Source of the DNA: Bacteroidales bacterium
GTDB taxonomy: Bacteria > Bacteroidota > Bacteroidia > Bacteroidales > UBA932
Reading direction: 5' to 3'
DNA: 21,032 nucleotides
Assembly: GCA_004556005.1 (NCBI GenBank)
Contig: SFJA01000054.1
Location: forward strand, 1 to 21,032
Positions within the stretch are counted from its first letter, which is position 1. Each line of letters begins with the position of its first letter. The notes below the pieces were generated by a model. The model saw only the letters and a list, made by a program, of their open reading frames with translations. It was not told the origin of the DNA and ran no database searches. The position numbers were made by a program, and so were the translations under genes. Shown here in pieces: positions 6,558 to 14,206 of this stretch.

Positions 6558-6600
6558 CAGTGAGAGCAGCTGAAGGCAGGTGGCCGCAGCGCTCTCGCTG
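6558..6600 (+). promoter_or_regulatory. Highly structured 5' leader hairpin
   Basis: CAGTGAGAGC (6558-6567) pairs with GCTCTCGCTG (6591-6600), 10 bp with one G-U pair. After a single bulged A, GCTG (6569-6572) pairs with CAGC (6587-6590), extending the stem to 14 bp. The 14-nt loop holds a possible GGC/GCC pair. The element starts directly after the -7 box and has no T-run, so it looks like a leader structure rather than a terminator. I recognise no known riboswitch in it. Confidence 0.55.
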
Positions 6601-6631
6601 TATTGTTAAAAGAAGCTAATAATTTGAGAAT

Positions 6632-7309
6632 ATGAACATTTGGATTATTATGATTGCTGTCATGGTCCTTTCGATGATCATTCAGCGTACTCTTCAAAGC
6701 CGTTTCGACAAGTATTCGCAGGTGCCGACGCCCGGCAATATGACAGGTGCCGACGTTGCCAGAAAGATGCTTGCCGACAACGGAATCTATGACGTCAAGG
6801 TTGATTGCGTTCCGGGGCGTCTCACCGACCATTATGATCCTTCGCGCAAGGTGATTAATCTCAGTGAGGCCGTGTATGGAAGCGCCAGCATCGCAGCGGC
6901 TGCCGTTGCAGCTCACGAAACAGGTCACGCCCTTCAGCACGCAAAGGGCTATGCTCCGCTTAAAATGCGCTCTGCGCTTGTTCCTGTGGTCAATTTTGCC
7001 AACTCGGCAGTGTCCTGGGTTTTCCTTGCAGGATGTCTGCTGCTACAGTTTACCAACAAGGTGCTCTGGCTTGGCATAATTCTTTTTGCAATGACGACCC
7101 TTTTCAGTTTCATTACCCTGCCCGTGGAGATCAATGCCAGCAGAAGGGCCGTCGCCTGGCTGGGTAACTCCGGAATAGCAGATGCTCAAACCAAGCCAAT
7201 GGCCGCCGATGCATTAAAATGGGCGGCATATACTTACGTAATTGCCGCCCTTGGCTCACTTGCCACTTTGCTGTATTATATTTCCATTGCTTCCAGCAAC
7301 AGAAGATAA
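6632..7309 (+). CDS. Membrane zinc metallopeptidase (YugP/Zn_peptidase_2 family)
   Basis: Integral membrane putative metallopeptidase, 225 residues, matching the YugP-like neutral zinc metallopeptidase family. A membrane segment covers residues 3-18. A soluble part carries DHYDPSRKVINLSEAVYG, then the zinc motif HETGH (residues 95-99) in AAHETGHALQHAKGYAPL. Two further hydrophobic segments follow (about 118-140 and 145-163), then LPVEINASRRA with Glu166 as candidate third ligand, and a final helix (about 200-220). This order is typical of the family. The physiological substrate is unknown. The gene has its own promoter and a strongly folded leader. It converges on the M16 peptidase gene, with 13 bp between the stops. 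Confidence 0.88.
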   Translation: MNIWIIMIAVMVLSMIIQRTLQSRFDKYSQVPTPGNMTGADVARKMLADNGIYDVKVDCVPGRLTDHYDPSRKVINLSEAVYGSASIAAAAVAAHETGHALQHAKGYAPLKMRSALVPVVNFANSAVSWVFLAGCLLLQFTNKVLWLGIILFAMTTLFSFITLPVEINASRRAVAWLGNSGIADAQTKPMAADALKWAAYTYVIAALGSLATLLYYISIASSNRR

Positions 7310-7316
7310 TGCATTT

Positions 7317-7332
7317 TCCGGATTATTCCGGA
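7317..7332. terminator. Short symmetric hairpin between convergent genes
   Basis: TCCGGA (7317-7322), loop TTAT, TCCGGA (7327-7332). It lies across the stop codon of the M16 gene and 8 bp after the zinc peptidase stop, so it could end transcription from both sides. No T-run on either strand makes this uncertain. Confidence 0.35.
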
Positions 7333-8891
7333 CGCATAACCACCTCAACGCGATTGCCTGATGAGAGGAACTCGAGGGCAGTCGCTTTTATCGTTTCAGG
7401 AGTCAGCTCCTTGACTGCCTTTTCGTATTCGGCGATATGGTCGGAACCGAAGAGTGTATATTCACGGATCCAGCTTGACCAGTTGCTAATCTTTTCCATC
7501 TGTTCAGGAATGCTCTTTTCCATATTCTTGATGGTCTTTTCAAACATCTCAGGACTTGGACCGTTCTCGGCGATTCCCCTGAGACCTTCGTCCACGAGAG
7601 CTCTGAGCTTGTCAGCAGCCTCCGGGTTGGTCTCGAATGCAACGTTCAACACGCTGCCGCTGAATGGCTCACGGTTGGTGTTTGCATAGACGCTTGCTCC
7701 GTAGGTGCCTCCCTGGTCCTCGCGCAGGGTCTCAGTATAAAGCATATTAAGTATGTATGCAAGGGCATCCGCATTGGTCTCGAGAGCGTAGCTGTACTCC
7801 CTGTTGATCTTGTAGAAACGAATGTCGGTCACCTTAGGAGTGTTCATCGCAGTCTTGAAGTCATCGATATGCTCTCCGTCCACGAACCAGTCGTTCCTGT
7901 CGATGATTTCGCTTGCTTTCTTGCCCTTAGGAATGGATCCGAGGTATTTTGCCGCAAGAGCCTTTCCTTCCTCAAGGTCAAAGTCTCCACAGATGATTGC
8001 AACTGCACCGGCAGCATCATTGAACATTGACCTGTAAACCCTCTCGAGGGTCTCGAGACTTGCGTTGGCAAGGGTTTCGTCATTGATGAGGGTACGTCTG
8101 CCGTTGCCGAATGCAGCCTTGTAGAAGTGGTCCTGGAGAGCATAGTTTGGATTGGTCTTGAGATTAGGCAGGACGGCCTGGATCTGCTTGATTGCCTGAT
8201 TGTATTCGTCCTGATCGAAACGAGGATCGGTGAAGGTCAGGTAAACGAGCTGCATTGCCGTCTCGAAGTCCTTCCTGCCCGATTCGGCGGATATGCCGTG
8301 GGTAAGCTCGTTGATGTAAGGGGATGCGGATACCTTCTTGCCTGCAAGCATCTTCTTGAGAGTCTTGAGGTTGAAATTGGAAACGCCTGCACAGCTGTTG
8401 AACTGTGCCCAGATATTGTCTTCGAATGAAGCTATGTCGCTGTCATCGATGAGAGTCCTTCCTCCGCGTTTGAACACGTCGATGATGATCCTGTCCTGAT
8501 CCTTGTTGCTTGTCGCAAGGATGACCTTCATTCCGTTGCCGAGGGTAAGCAGGGTGCTCTCATAAATGTAAGGGCGGCTCTTCTTGATCTTGCTTCCCTT
8601 GAGACGTGACTTGTCGAGAAGTTCGCTCGGGATTTCCTCGCCGCTGTTGCTTTCCACCTGCAATTCGCTTACCTTTGCGATGATGTCAAGCACTTCCTTC
8701 TCTGTAGGAGTCTTTGCGCTTGAAGGACCTGAGTAGAGAACGACCAGGTTCTCGTCGGTAATCACCTGAGGAATGAGCTGGTTGATGACATCTGCAGTGA
8801 TGTTCGGAAGGATCATCTGCACCAGCTGAAGTTCCGTCTCAGGGTCAAGAAGCGTCTGGTTGTCAAAGAAGTGTGAAATGATAGGCATCAC
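7323..8891 (-). CDS. C-terminal half of the broken M16 peptidase
   Basis: 522 residues if begun at GTG 8889-8891 (ATG at 8888 is next). Homologous coding sequence in the same frame extends upstream to about 9144 without any usable start codon, so the annotated start is an artefact of the broken gene. The segment carries a second M16 domain pair, including PYINELTHGISAESGRKDFE and the late LREDQGGTYGASVYANTNRE block, where the RExxGGxYGxS-type motif is typical of the non-catalytic M16 half. It has no signal peptide of its own. It ends with the stop TTA at 7323-7325, inside a small hairpin. Confidence 0.7.
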   Translation of the reverse strand: MMPIISHFFDNQTLLDPETELQLVQMILPNITADVINQLIPQVITDENLVVLYSGPSSAKTPTEKEVLDIIAKVSELQVESNSGEEIPSELLDKSRLKGSKIKKSRPYIYESTLLTLGNGMKVILATSNKDQDRIIIDVFKRGGRTLIDDSDIASFEDNIWAQFNSCAGVSNFNLKTLKKMLAGKKVSASPYINELTHGISAESGRKDFETAMQLVYLTFTDPRFDQDEYNQAIKQIQAVLPNLKTNPNYALQDHFYKAAFGNGRRTLINDETLANASLETLERVYRSMFNDAAGAVAIICGDFDLEEGKALAAKYLGSIPKGKKASEIIDRNDWFVDGEHIDDFKTAMNTPKVTDIRFYKINREYSYALETNADALAYILNMLYTETLREDQGGTYGASVYANTNREPFSGSVLNVAFETNPEAADKLRALVDEGLRGIAENGPSPEMFEKTIKNMEKSIPEQMEKISNWSSWIREYTLFGSDHIAEYEKAVKELTPETIKATALEFLSSGNRVEVVMRPE

Positions 8892-9144
8892 AAATTCGCT
8901 GTTGCTTCTGGTAGCAGCGGATTTTGCTTTTGACTCGTAGTATGAAATAAGGTCGCTCTTGGCGCGCTCTAGTTCGGAATCGCTTATGCCGTAAAGCTTG
9001 AGTTTCTTTGCCTCGATGAGCAGGGTCTCGAGAGTTTTAGCGTCATTCCCGTTGTCAAATGAAGCATTGAGGTCGAAAATGTCTGAAGTCTCACAGATTT
9101 TTCCCGAGAAAGCGGATGCGCTGACGAAAGGTGAGCTTGCGCTG

Positions 9145-10071
9145 CTAGTTGCAAAGATCCATTACGATGCCGACCTGGGTGTTTGCCAGAATCTCAGGGA
9201 GACGCTCGCGCTTCCAGATGAGTTCGTACTCGAGTGAATTGGCTTCGGGATCGGTAATGATGCCGATGATAGGCTCCTTGTTGGCAGGAATGACGTGCAC
9301 ATCCTTCTGCTTAGGGTCAACTGTGGCGGGGATGTCGGCAAAAGTGCTCTTGATTTTTGCTTCAACCTCGTCTACGTCAATGTCTCCAATCACGATAAGA
9401 GCCTGCATATCAGGACGATACCAAGTCTTGTAGAAATTTTTGAGGCTCTCCGGCTTGAAGGTCTTGAGGTTTTCCTCACTGCCGATGATGGTGCATCCGG
9501 CATACTTGCTGTCGCCAAATAGATATGGCTTCGTGGCAACGTTGATGCGCCATCCTGCATTGTCGCGGCTGCGCTTCTCCTCAAGAATGACTCCGCGTTC
9601 CTTTTCGATCTCCACGGGGTCGCAGGTGACGAAGTGCGAATAGTCGTGCATAATGAGCAGACAGGTATCGACAACCGTAGGCCTGATAAGCGGAATGTTG
9701 TTGAGCAGGTATATGGTCTGCTCTACTCCCGTGCTTGCGTTAACGTTGCCGCCGAAACTTGCTCCAATGCTTTCGAGCCAGTTCAGTATGCCTTTTTCCG
9801 GGAAATTCTTGGTTCCGTTGAAGCACATATGCTCAAGGAAGTGCGCAAGTCCGTCCTGGTCAGGGGTTTCCTGGATAGCGCCGACATTGGTGGCAAGGTA
9901 AAATTCAGCCCTGTCAGCCGGTTTTTCGTTGTGCCTGATGAAATAGGTCAGGCCGTTTTCCAGTTTTCCGGTTCTGATCGAAGGGTCAATGGGCAGTTGC
10001 TCGGGCATCTGCTGACCCCAACTCAATGTTGCGGCGAGAAGTCCTGCCACAAGAAATAGAAATTTTTTCAT
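9145..10071 (-). CDS. N-terminal half of the broken M16 peptidase (catalytic domain)
   Basis: 308 residues from the ATG at 10069-10071. A signal peptide (MKKFLFLVAGLLAATLSWGQ) directs export; an in-frame Met at 10122 lies 17 codons upstream and would bury this signal. The inverted zinc motif HFLEH (His77, Glu80, His81) in DGLAHFLEHMCFNGT is intact. Glu158 in EIEKERGVILEE sits at the His81+77 spacing expected for the third ligand. The catalytic domain is thus complete, but the reading frame stops at about one third of the expected protein. A secreted fragment of this size would lack the partner domain needed to close the M16 chamber. Confidence 0.75.
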   Translation of the reverse strand: MKKFLFLVAGLLAATLSWGQQMPEQLPIDPSIRTGKLENGLTYFIRHNEKPADRAEFYLATNVGAIQETPDQDGLAHFLEHMCFNGTKNFPEKGILNWLESIGASFGGNVNASTGVEQTIYLLNNIPLIRPTVVDTCLLIMHDYSHFVTCDPVEIEKERGVILEEKRSRDNAGWRINVATKPYLFGDSKYAGCTIIGSEENLKTFKPESLKNFYKTWYRPDMQALIVIGDIDVDEVEAKIKSTFADIPATVDPKQKDVHVIPANKEPIIGIITDPEANSLEYELIWKRERLPEILANTQVGIVMDLCN

Positions 10072-10132
10072 GTTTAAAATGTTTTGAACCTGCAAGTTAC
10101 TAATTTTTGCTCCAAAGTACAAGAAGTTTTGC

Positions 10133-10140
10133 TACATTTG
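10133..10140 (+). promoter_or_regulatory. -7 box (TACATTTG) upstream of the LysR-type gene
   Basis: TACATTTG fits TAnnTTTG. A TTTG at 10106-10109 lies 23 bp upstream, slightly beyond the usual spacing. The start codon is 74 bp downstream. Confidence 0.45.
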
Positions 10141-10214
10141 CTTGCAAATTGCGTATAATCTGCTTTTTCAGCACGGGATATGCAGTTAAAGGTTAGTTAT
10201 TAAGTGTAGTGTTT

Positions 10215-10571
10215 ATGTTTGAAGATTTTAGACTGAGGGTTTTTGTAACCGTCGCGGAATGCGGTAGCTTCACCGAGTCTGCCAAGATTCTGGGCATAAG
10301 CCAACCGGCTGTCAGCCAGAACATTTCTGCCCTTGAAACTGCAATGGGCGACTCTCTCTTCGTCCGTTCCTATGCTTCCGTTTCACTGACGGATGCAGGT
10401 CGGATTGTCTATGACTTTGCCAAACGCATCCTTTCCCTGTATGCCCATCTGGATGCGGTACAGGTTAAAAAAACAGAAACACCGGAAAGTCCGGTGCTTC
10501 TGAAACTTAATGGGTCATCCGATGCGCAGGTCTCCGTATTTGACGGAGAGATACGCATCAAGATGCTCTGA
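10215..10571 (+). CDS. One-domain LysR-type HTH DNA-binding protein
   Basis: 118 residues from the ATG at 10215 (an in-frame GTG lies two codons upstream). Residues 1-60 are a typical LysR N-terminal winged helix-turn-helix: FRLRVFVTVAECGSFTESA, then GISQPAVSQNISALE (about 27-41) as recognition helix region, and FVRSYASVSLTDAGRIVYDFA for the wing. Residues 60-80 resemble the LysR linker helix. The effector-binding domain of about 200 residues is absent and is replaced by a tail of about 35 residues. It may be a stand-alone regulator or a remnant. The codons for residues 85-96 coincide with the hairpin of the minus-strand PFOR terminator. The stop codon directly abuts the stop of the PFOR gene, so the two transcripts must overlap if both are made. 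The target is unknown; PFOR or the M16 gene are near candidates only. Confidence 0.75.
   Translation: MFEDFRLRVFVTVAECGSFTESAKILGISQPAVSQNISALETAMGDSLFVRSYASVSLTDAGRIVYDFAKRILSLYAHLDAVQVKKTETPESPVLLKLNGSSDAQVSVFDGEIRIKML
10467..10502 (-). terminator. Intrinsic terminator of the PFOR gene, inside the LysR-type gene
   Basis: On the minus strand: CAGAA, one mismatch, CACCGGA, 3-nt loop, TCCGGTG, TTCTG, giving 12 paired bases (10474-10502), then seven T residues (complement of A 10467-10473). It lies 70 bp beyond the PFOR stop. The opposite direction has no T-run, so it acts on minus-strand transcripts. Confidence 0.88.
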
Positions 10572-13500
10572 TTATTTCTTCTCTGCAAGACGCTTGTAAG
10601 TGTCGAGACGGAGCTTTGCAAACTCTTCTGTCTTCTGAAGCAGTTCCTGGGCGCTGTCCGGGAACAGTTTCTGGAGAGAAGCGAAACGCACTTCACCCTT
10701 GAGGAAGTCCTGGAACTTGCTCCAGTCCGGTTCCTTGCTGTCGAGAGAGAATGGATTCTTTCCCTGCTCTTCGAGCATAGGGTTGTAACGGTAAAGATGC
10801 CAGTAGCCACATTCTACGGCGAGCTTTTCCTCCTTCTGGCTCAATCCCATACCTGCCTTGAGTCCGTGGTTGATACAAGGTGAGTAAGCGATGATGAGTG
10901 AAGGTCCGTCATAAGCTTCGGCCTCCCTGATAGCATTCATATACTGAACCGGGCTTGCTCCCATAGCCACCTGGGCAACGTAAACATAGCCGTAGCTCAT
11001 AGCCATCATTCCGAGGTCCTTCTTGCGAATCTTCTTTCCAGAAGCGGCAAATTTGGCAATGGCGCCCGCAGGGGTTGCCTTTGATGACTGTCCGCCGGTG
11101 TTGGAATATACCTCGGTGTCGAGAACGAGAATGTTGACGTTTTCGCCAGATGCGAGCACGTGATCGAGTCCGCCGTAGCCGATGTCATAGCTTGCACCGT
11201 CTCCGCCGATAATCCACTGGCTGCGTGCCGGGATGTACTGCTTGAGAGCGAGAATGCTCTTGCAGGTCTCGCAGCCGCAAGCCTCCATCATAGGAACGAG
11301 CTCATCGCTGATCTGCCTTGTTACGGCATAGTCTCCTCGGTTCTCGAGCCACTTGGTAAACAGCGCCTTCATCTCATCGCTGCAGCAATCGCAGCTGAGA
11401 CCCTTGGTCATAAGCCGGGCGACGGTGTCGCGCATACGCTCGCTTCCGAGATGCATACCGAGACCAAATTCGCAGAAGTCCTCGAAGAGAGAATTTTGCC
11501 ATGCCGGTCCGCGTCCCTTTGCGTCGGTGCAGTAAGGTGATGCCGGGAAGGATGCTCCGTAGATCGAAGAGCAGCCGGTAGCGTTGGCAATCATCATATG
11601 GTCACCGAAGAGCTGGGTGATGTTCTTGATATACGGAGTCTCGCCGCAACCGGCGCAGGCGCCGGAGAATTCGAACAGAGGCTGGGCGAACTGAGCGTTC
11701 TTCATATTCGACTTAGGGTCGAACATCTTCTTGTATCCGACCTTGGTATTGAGGTAGTCGAAATTGGCCTGTTCTGCAATATTGTCAAGGTATGACTCCA
11801 TTGCAAGCGCCTTGTCCTTGGCAAGACAAACGTCAACGCAGTTGCCGCAACCGGTACAGTCTGCAACAGAAACCGAAATTGCGAACTTGTATCCCTTGAG
11901 CGTTGCCTTTCCGTCGGCGAGCTTGAGACCTGCTGGAACTGCGGCTGCCTCGTCCTCGGTGAGGATGAACGGACGGATGGCTGCGTGAGGGCAGACAAAA
12001 GCGCAGGTGTTGCACTGGATACACTTCGAAGGATCCCAAACCGGAACGTTGACGGCAACTCCGCGCTTCTCATAAGCGGCGGTTCCGGCAGGCATCGTTC
12101 CGTCAAGATATGGCATGAATGCGCTTACAGGCAGGGAGTCTCCGCACTGGGCGTTGACAACGTCTGCAACGTCCTTGACGAATGACGGAGCGAGCCTGTC
12201 GGCGTTAGGCGTAGAGAACCTGGCGTTGATCTCAGCCCACTCGGCCGGAACCTCGACCTTGACGTATTCGCCTCCGCGGTCGATGGCTGCGTAGTTCATG
12301 TTGACCACGTTTTCGCCCTTCTTGCCGTAAGACTTGAGGGCGGCGTCCTTCATGTACTTAACTGCATCCTCGACAGGGATGATGCCGGTGATGCGGAAGA
12401 ATGCGCTCTGAAGTATGGTGTTGGTACGTCCGCCGAGACCTATTTCAGCGGCAATCTTGGTCGCGTTGATGATGTAGAGGTTGATGTGCTTGCGTCCGAT
12501 GACTGCCTTTGCGTGGTCAGGAATGCGTTCGAGAGTCTCCTTCTCGTCCCAGAGGGAGTTGAGCAGGAGCGAACCACCGTCCTTGATACCCTTGAGCACG
12601 TCGTATTTCTCGAGATATGAAGGAACGTGGCAGGCAACGAAGTCTGGGGTGCTGACAAGATATGGCGCCTTGATAGGTTCCTTTCCGAAACGCAGGTGTG
12701 AACAGGTGTAACCGCCTGACTTCTTGGAGTCATAGTCGAAATAAGCCTGGCTGTAGAGTTCGGTGTGAGAACCGATGATCTTGATGGTGTTCTTGTTGGC
12801 GCCCACGGTACCGTCGGAACCCAGACCGTAGAACTTGCACTCGGTGGTACCCTTCTTGACGATGCTGACCTCGGCCTTTACAGGGAGGCTCCTGAAGGTT
12901 ACGTCATCGGTGATGCCGATGGTAAATCCGTCCTTAGGCTCTTTGCGGTCGAGATTGTCAAATACGGCGATGATCTGTGCCGGAGTCGTGTCCTTTGAAG
13001 AAAGTCCGTAGCGTCCGCCGACAACCAGAGGGGCGTTTGACTGACCCTGGTAGAGAGCCTTGACGTCGAGGAAGAGAGGCTCTCCGAGAGAACCCGGCTC
13101 CTTGGTCCTGTCGAGCACGGCAATCTTCTTGACGCTCTTAGGGATAACCTTGAGGAAGTATTTTGCAGAGAACGGACGGTAGAGGTGAACCGTAACCACA
13201 CCGTACTTGCGGCCGCGGCTTGCAAGATAATCCACTGTTTCCTTGATGGTCTCGGTAACTGAACCCATCGCGATGATGATGTTCTCGGCGTCCTTGTCTC
13301 CATAGTACTCGAAAGGACGGTACTGGCGTCCGGTAAGCTCGCTGATTTCACCCATATAGCGTGCAACGATATCGGGAACTGCATCGTATGCCTGGTTGCG
13401 GGCTTCCACTGCCTGGAAATAAACGTCTCCGTTCTGGGCGGTTCCCCTGGTTACAGGAGCTTCCGGGTTGAGCGCGCGTGCGCGGAAATTCTCCAGCGAC

Positions 13501-14099
13501 TTGGTGCTGACCATTGACTTGAGGTCTTCCTCATCTATGAGTTCGATTTTCTGGATTTCGTGTGATGTGCGGAATCCGTCAAAGAAATGGAGGAAAGGAA
13601 TGCTGCTCTTGATTGCGGAAAGATGGGCGACGGCCGCCATGTCCTGGGCTTCCTGAACGGAGCCTGAAGCGAGCATTGCAAATCCTGTCTGGCGGCAGGC
13701 CATTACGTCCTGGTGATCGCCGAAGATTGAAAGTGCGTGTGATGCGAGCGCGCGGGCAGAAACGTGAAAGACTGCAGGAAGCATCTCACCTGCAATCTTA
13801 TACATATTCGGAATCATCAGCAGGAGACCCTGTGATGCCGTGTATGTCGTCGTAAGTGCACCGGCTTGAAGAGAACCGTGGACTGCGCCTGCCGCACCGG
13901 CTTCGCTCTGCATTTCGGTGACCTTCACGGTCTCGCCCCAGAGGTTCTTTTTGCCGTGGGCAGCCCATTCGTCAACGTTCTCGGCCATTGTCGATGACGG
14001 TGTGATAGGGTAAATGGCCGCGTGCTCGCTGAACAAATATGCGATGTTGGAAGCGGCCTGGTTACCGTCACAGGTAATGAATTTTTTTTCTTTAGCCAT
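10572..14099 (-). CDS. nifJ: Pyruvate:ferredoxin (flavodoxin) oxidoreductase
   Basis: Single-chain PFOR of 1175 residues, normal length. It oxidises pyruvate to acetyl-CoA and CO2 in the cytoplasm and passes electrons to ferredoxin or flavodoxin. The N-terminal domain (YPITPSSTMAE, 30-40; EMQSEAGAAGAVHGS, 62-76) holds the catalytic core half. CIQCNTCAFVCP (693-704) and CTGCGNCVDVC (748-758) bind two [4Fe-4S] clusters. CAGCGETP (814-821), with further cysteines downstream, belongs to the proximal cluster. GDGASYDIGYGG (966-977) and YSNTGGQ (998-1004) form the thiamine diphosphate/Mg site. All parts are intact. Its own promoter box lies at 14133-14140 and its terminator lies within the convergent LysR-type gene. 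The only ferredoxin-like gene in the window is a 25-codon remnant, so its electron acceptor must be encoded elsewhere. Confidence 0.97.
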   Translation of the reverse strand: MAKEKKFITCDGNQAASNIAYLFSEHAAIYPITPSSTMAENVDEWAAHGKKNLWGETVKVTEMQSEAGAAGAVHGSLQAGALTTTYTASQGLLLMIPNMYKIAGEMLPAVFHVSARALASHALSIFGDHQDVMACRQTGFAMLASGSVQEAQDMAAVAHLSAIKSSIPFLHFFDGFRTSHEIQKIELIDEEDLKSMVSTKSLENFRARALNPEAPVTRGTAQNGDVYFQAVEARNQAYDAVPDIVARYMGEISELTGRQYRPFEYYGDKDAENIIIAMGSVTETIKETVDYLASRGRKYGVVTVHLYRPFSAKYFLKVIPKSVKKIAVLDRTKEPGSLGEPLFLDVKALYQGQSNAPLVVGGRYGLSSKDTTPAQIIAVFDNLDRKEPKDGFTIGITDDVTFRSLPVKAEVSIVKKGTTECKFYGLGSDGTVGANKNTIKIIGSHTELYSQAYFDYDSKKSGGYTCSHLRFGKEPIKAPYLVSTPDFVACHVPSYLEKYDVLKGIKDGGSLLLNSLWDEKETLERIPDHAKAVIGRKHINLYIINATKIAAEIGLGGRTNTILQSAFFRITGIIPVEDAVKYMKDAALKSYGKKGENVVNMNYAAIDRGGEYVKVEVPAEWAEINARFSTPNADRLAPSFVKDVADVVNAQCGDSLPVSAFMPYLDGTMPAGTAAYEKRGVAVNVPVWDPSKCIQCNTCAFVCPHAAIRPFILTEDEAAAVPAGLKLADGKATLKGYKFAISVSVADCTGCGNCVDVCLAKDKALAMESYLDNIAEQANFDYLNTKVGYKKMFDPKSNMKNAQFAQPLFEFSGACAGCGETPYIKNITQLFGDHMMIANATGCSSIYGASFPASPYCTDAKGRGPAWQNSLFEDFCEFGLGMHLGSERMRDTVARLMTKGLSCDCCSDEMKALFTKWLENRGDYAVTRQISDELVPMMEACGCETCKSILALKQYIPARSQWIIGGDGASYDIGYGGLDHVLASGENVNILVLDTEVYSNTGGQSSKATPAGAIAKFAASGKKIRKKDLGMMAMSYGYVYVAQVAMGASPVQYMNAIREAEAYDGPSLIIAYSPCINHGLKAGMGLSQKEEKLAVECGYWHLYRYNPMLEEQGKNPFSLDSKEPDWSKFQDFLKGEVRFASLQKLFPDSAQELLQKTEEFAKLRLDTYKRLAEKK

Positions 14100-14132
14100 A
14101 ACTTATAGTAGTTTTGTTGAAATTCGCATCTG

Positions 14133-14140
14133 CAAATATA
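14133..14140 (-). promoter_or_regulatory. -7 box (TATATTTG) of the PFOR gene
   Basis: On the minus strand TATATTTG matches the consensus exactly, 33 bp upstream of the PFOR start codon. No clear TTTG -33 box. It forms one arm of a 10-bp inverted repeat with the divergent promoter. Confidence 0.55.
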
Positions 14141-14173
14141 GTAAATTATATCGGCACTTGTCGGAAAAATGAC

Positions 14174-14181
14174 TATATTTG
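14174..14181 (+). promoter_or_regulatory. -7 box (TATATTTG) of the sugar-acid operon
   Basis: TATATTTG on the plus strand, 25 bp upstream of the ATG at 14207. No good -33 box is visible. It probably drives all six genes through 20202, since no other promoter or terminator is seen in between. Confidence 0.55.
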
Positions 14182-14206
14182 TAAATGTTGAAATTGATTT
14201 TTTACT

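Larger units (their letters stand above)
7323..10071 (-). pseudogene. Secreted M16 (pitrilysin-type) peptidase, broken by frame-changing internal deletion
   Basis: The two open frames 9145-10071 and 7323-8891 are the N- and C-terminal halves of one zinc peptidase of family M16, which in Bacteroidota is a secreted protein of roughly 900 residues. The N-half ends abnormally at TAG (9145-9147) after QVGIVMDLCN. Sequence homologous to the continuation resumes at once in the +1 frame (SSASSPFVSASAFSG..., from about 9144) and runs without a stop into the C-half. Homologues carry a helix with a MLNxRLxEI-like motif between these points, about 15-18 residues, and it is absent here. The lesion is therefore a deletion of some 50 nt, not a multiple of three, rather than a single-base slip. 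A candidate promoter element (TACTTTG, minus strand, 10113-10119) is imperfect. An assembly error remains possible. Confidence 0.8.

Noticed and set aside
6558..6600. Known riboswitch (TPP, cobalamin or cyclic-di-GMP) in the zinc peptidase leader
   Set aside because: The conserved cores of these classes are not present; only a simple bulged hairpin is seen.
9145..9150. Programmed frameshift as explanation of the split M16 gene
   Set aside because: No slippery heptamer is visible at the junction and conserved residues appear to be missing, so a deletion explains it better.
7323..10071. Two separate M16 genes (as in two-subunit M16 systems)
   Set aside because: The second frame has no start codon or signal peptide at its homologous beginning, and its coding sequence continues directly from the first frame's stop.
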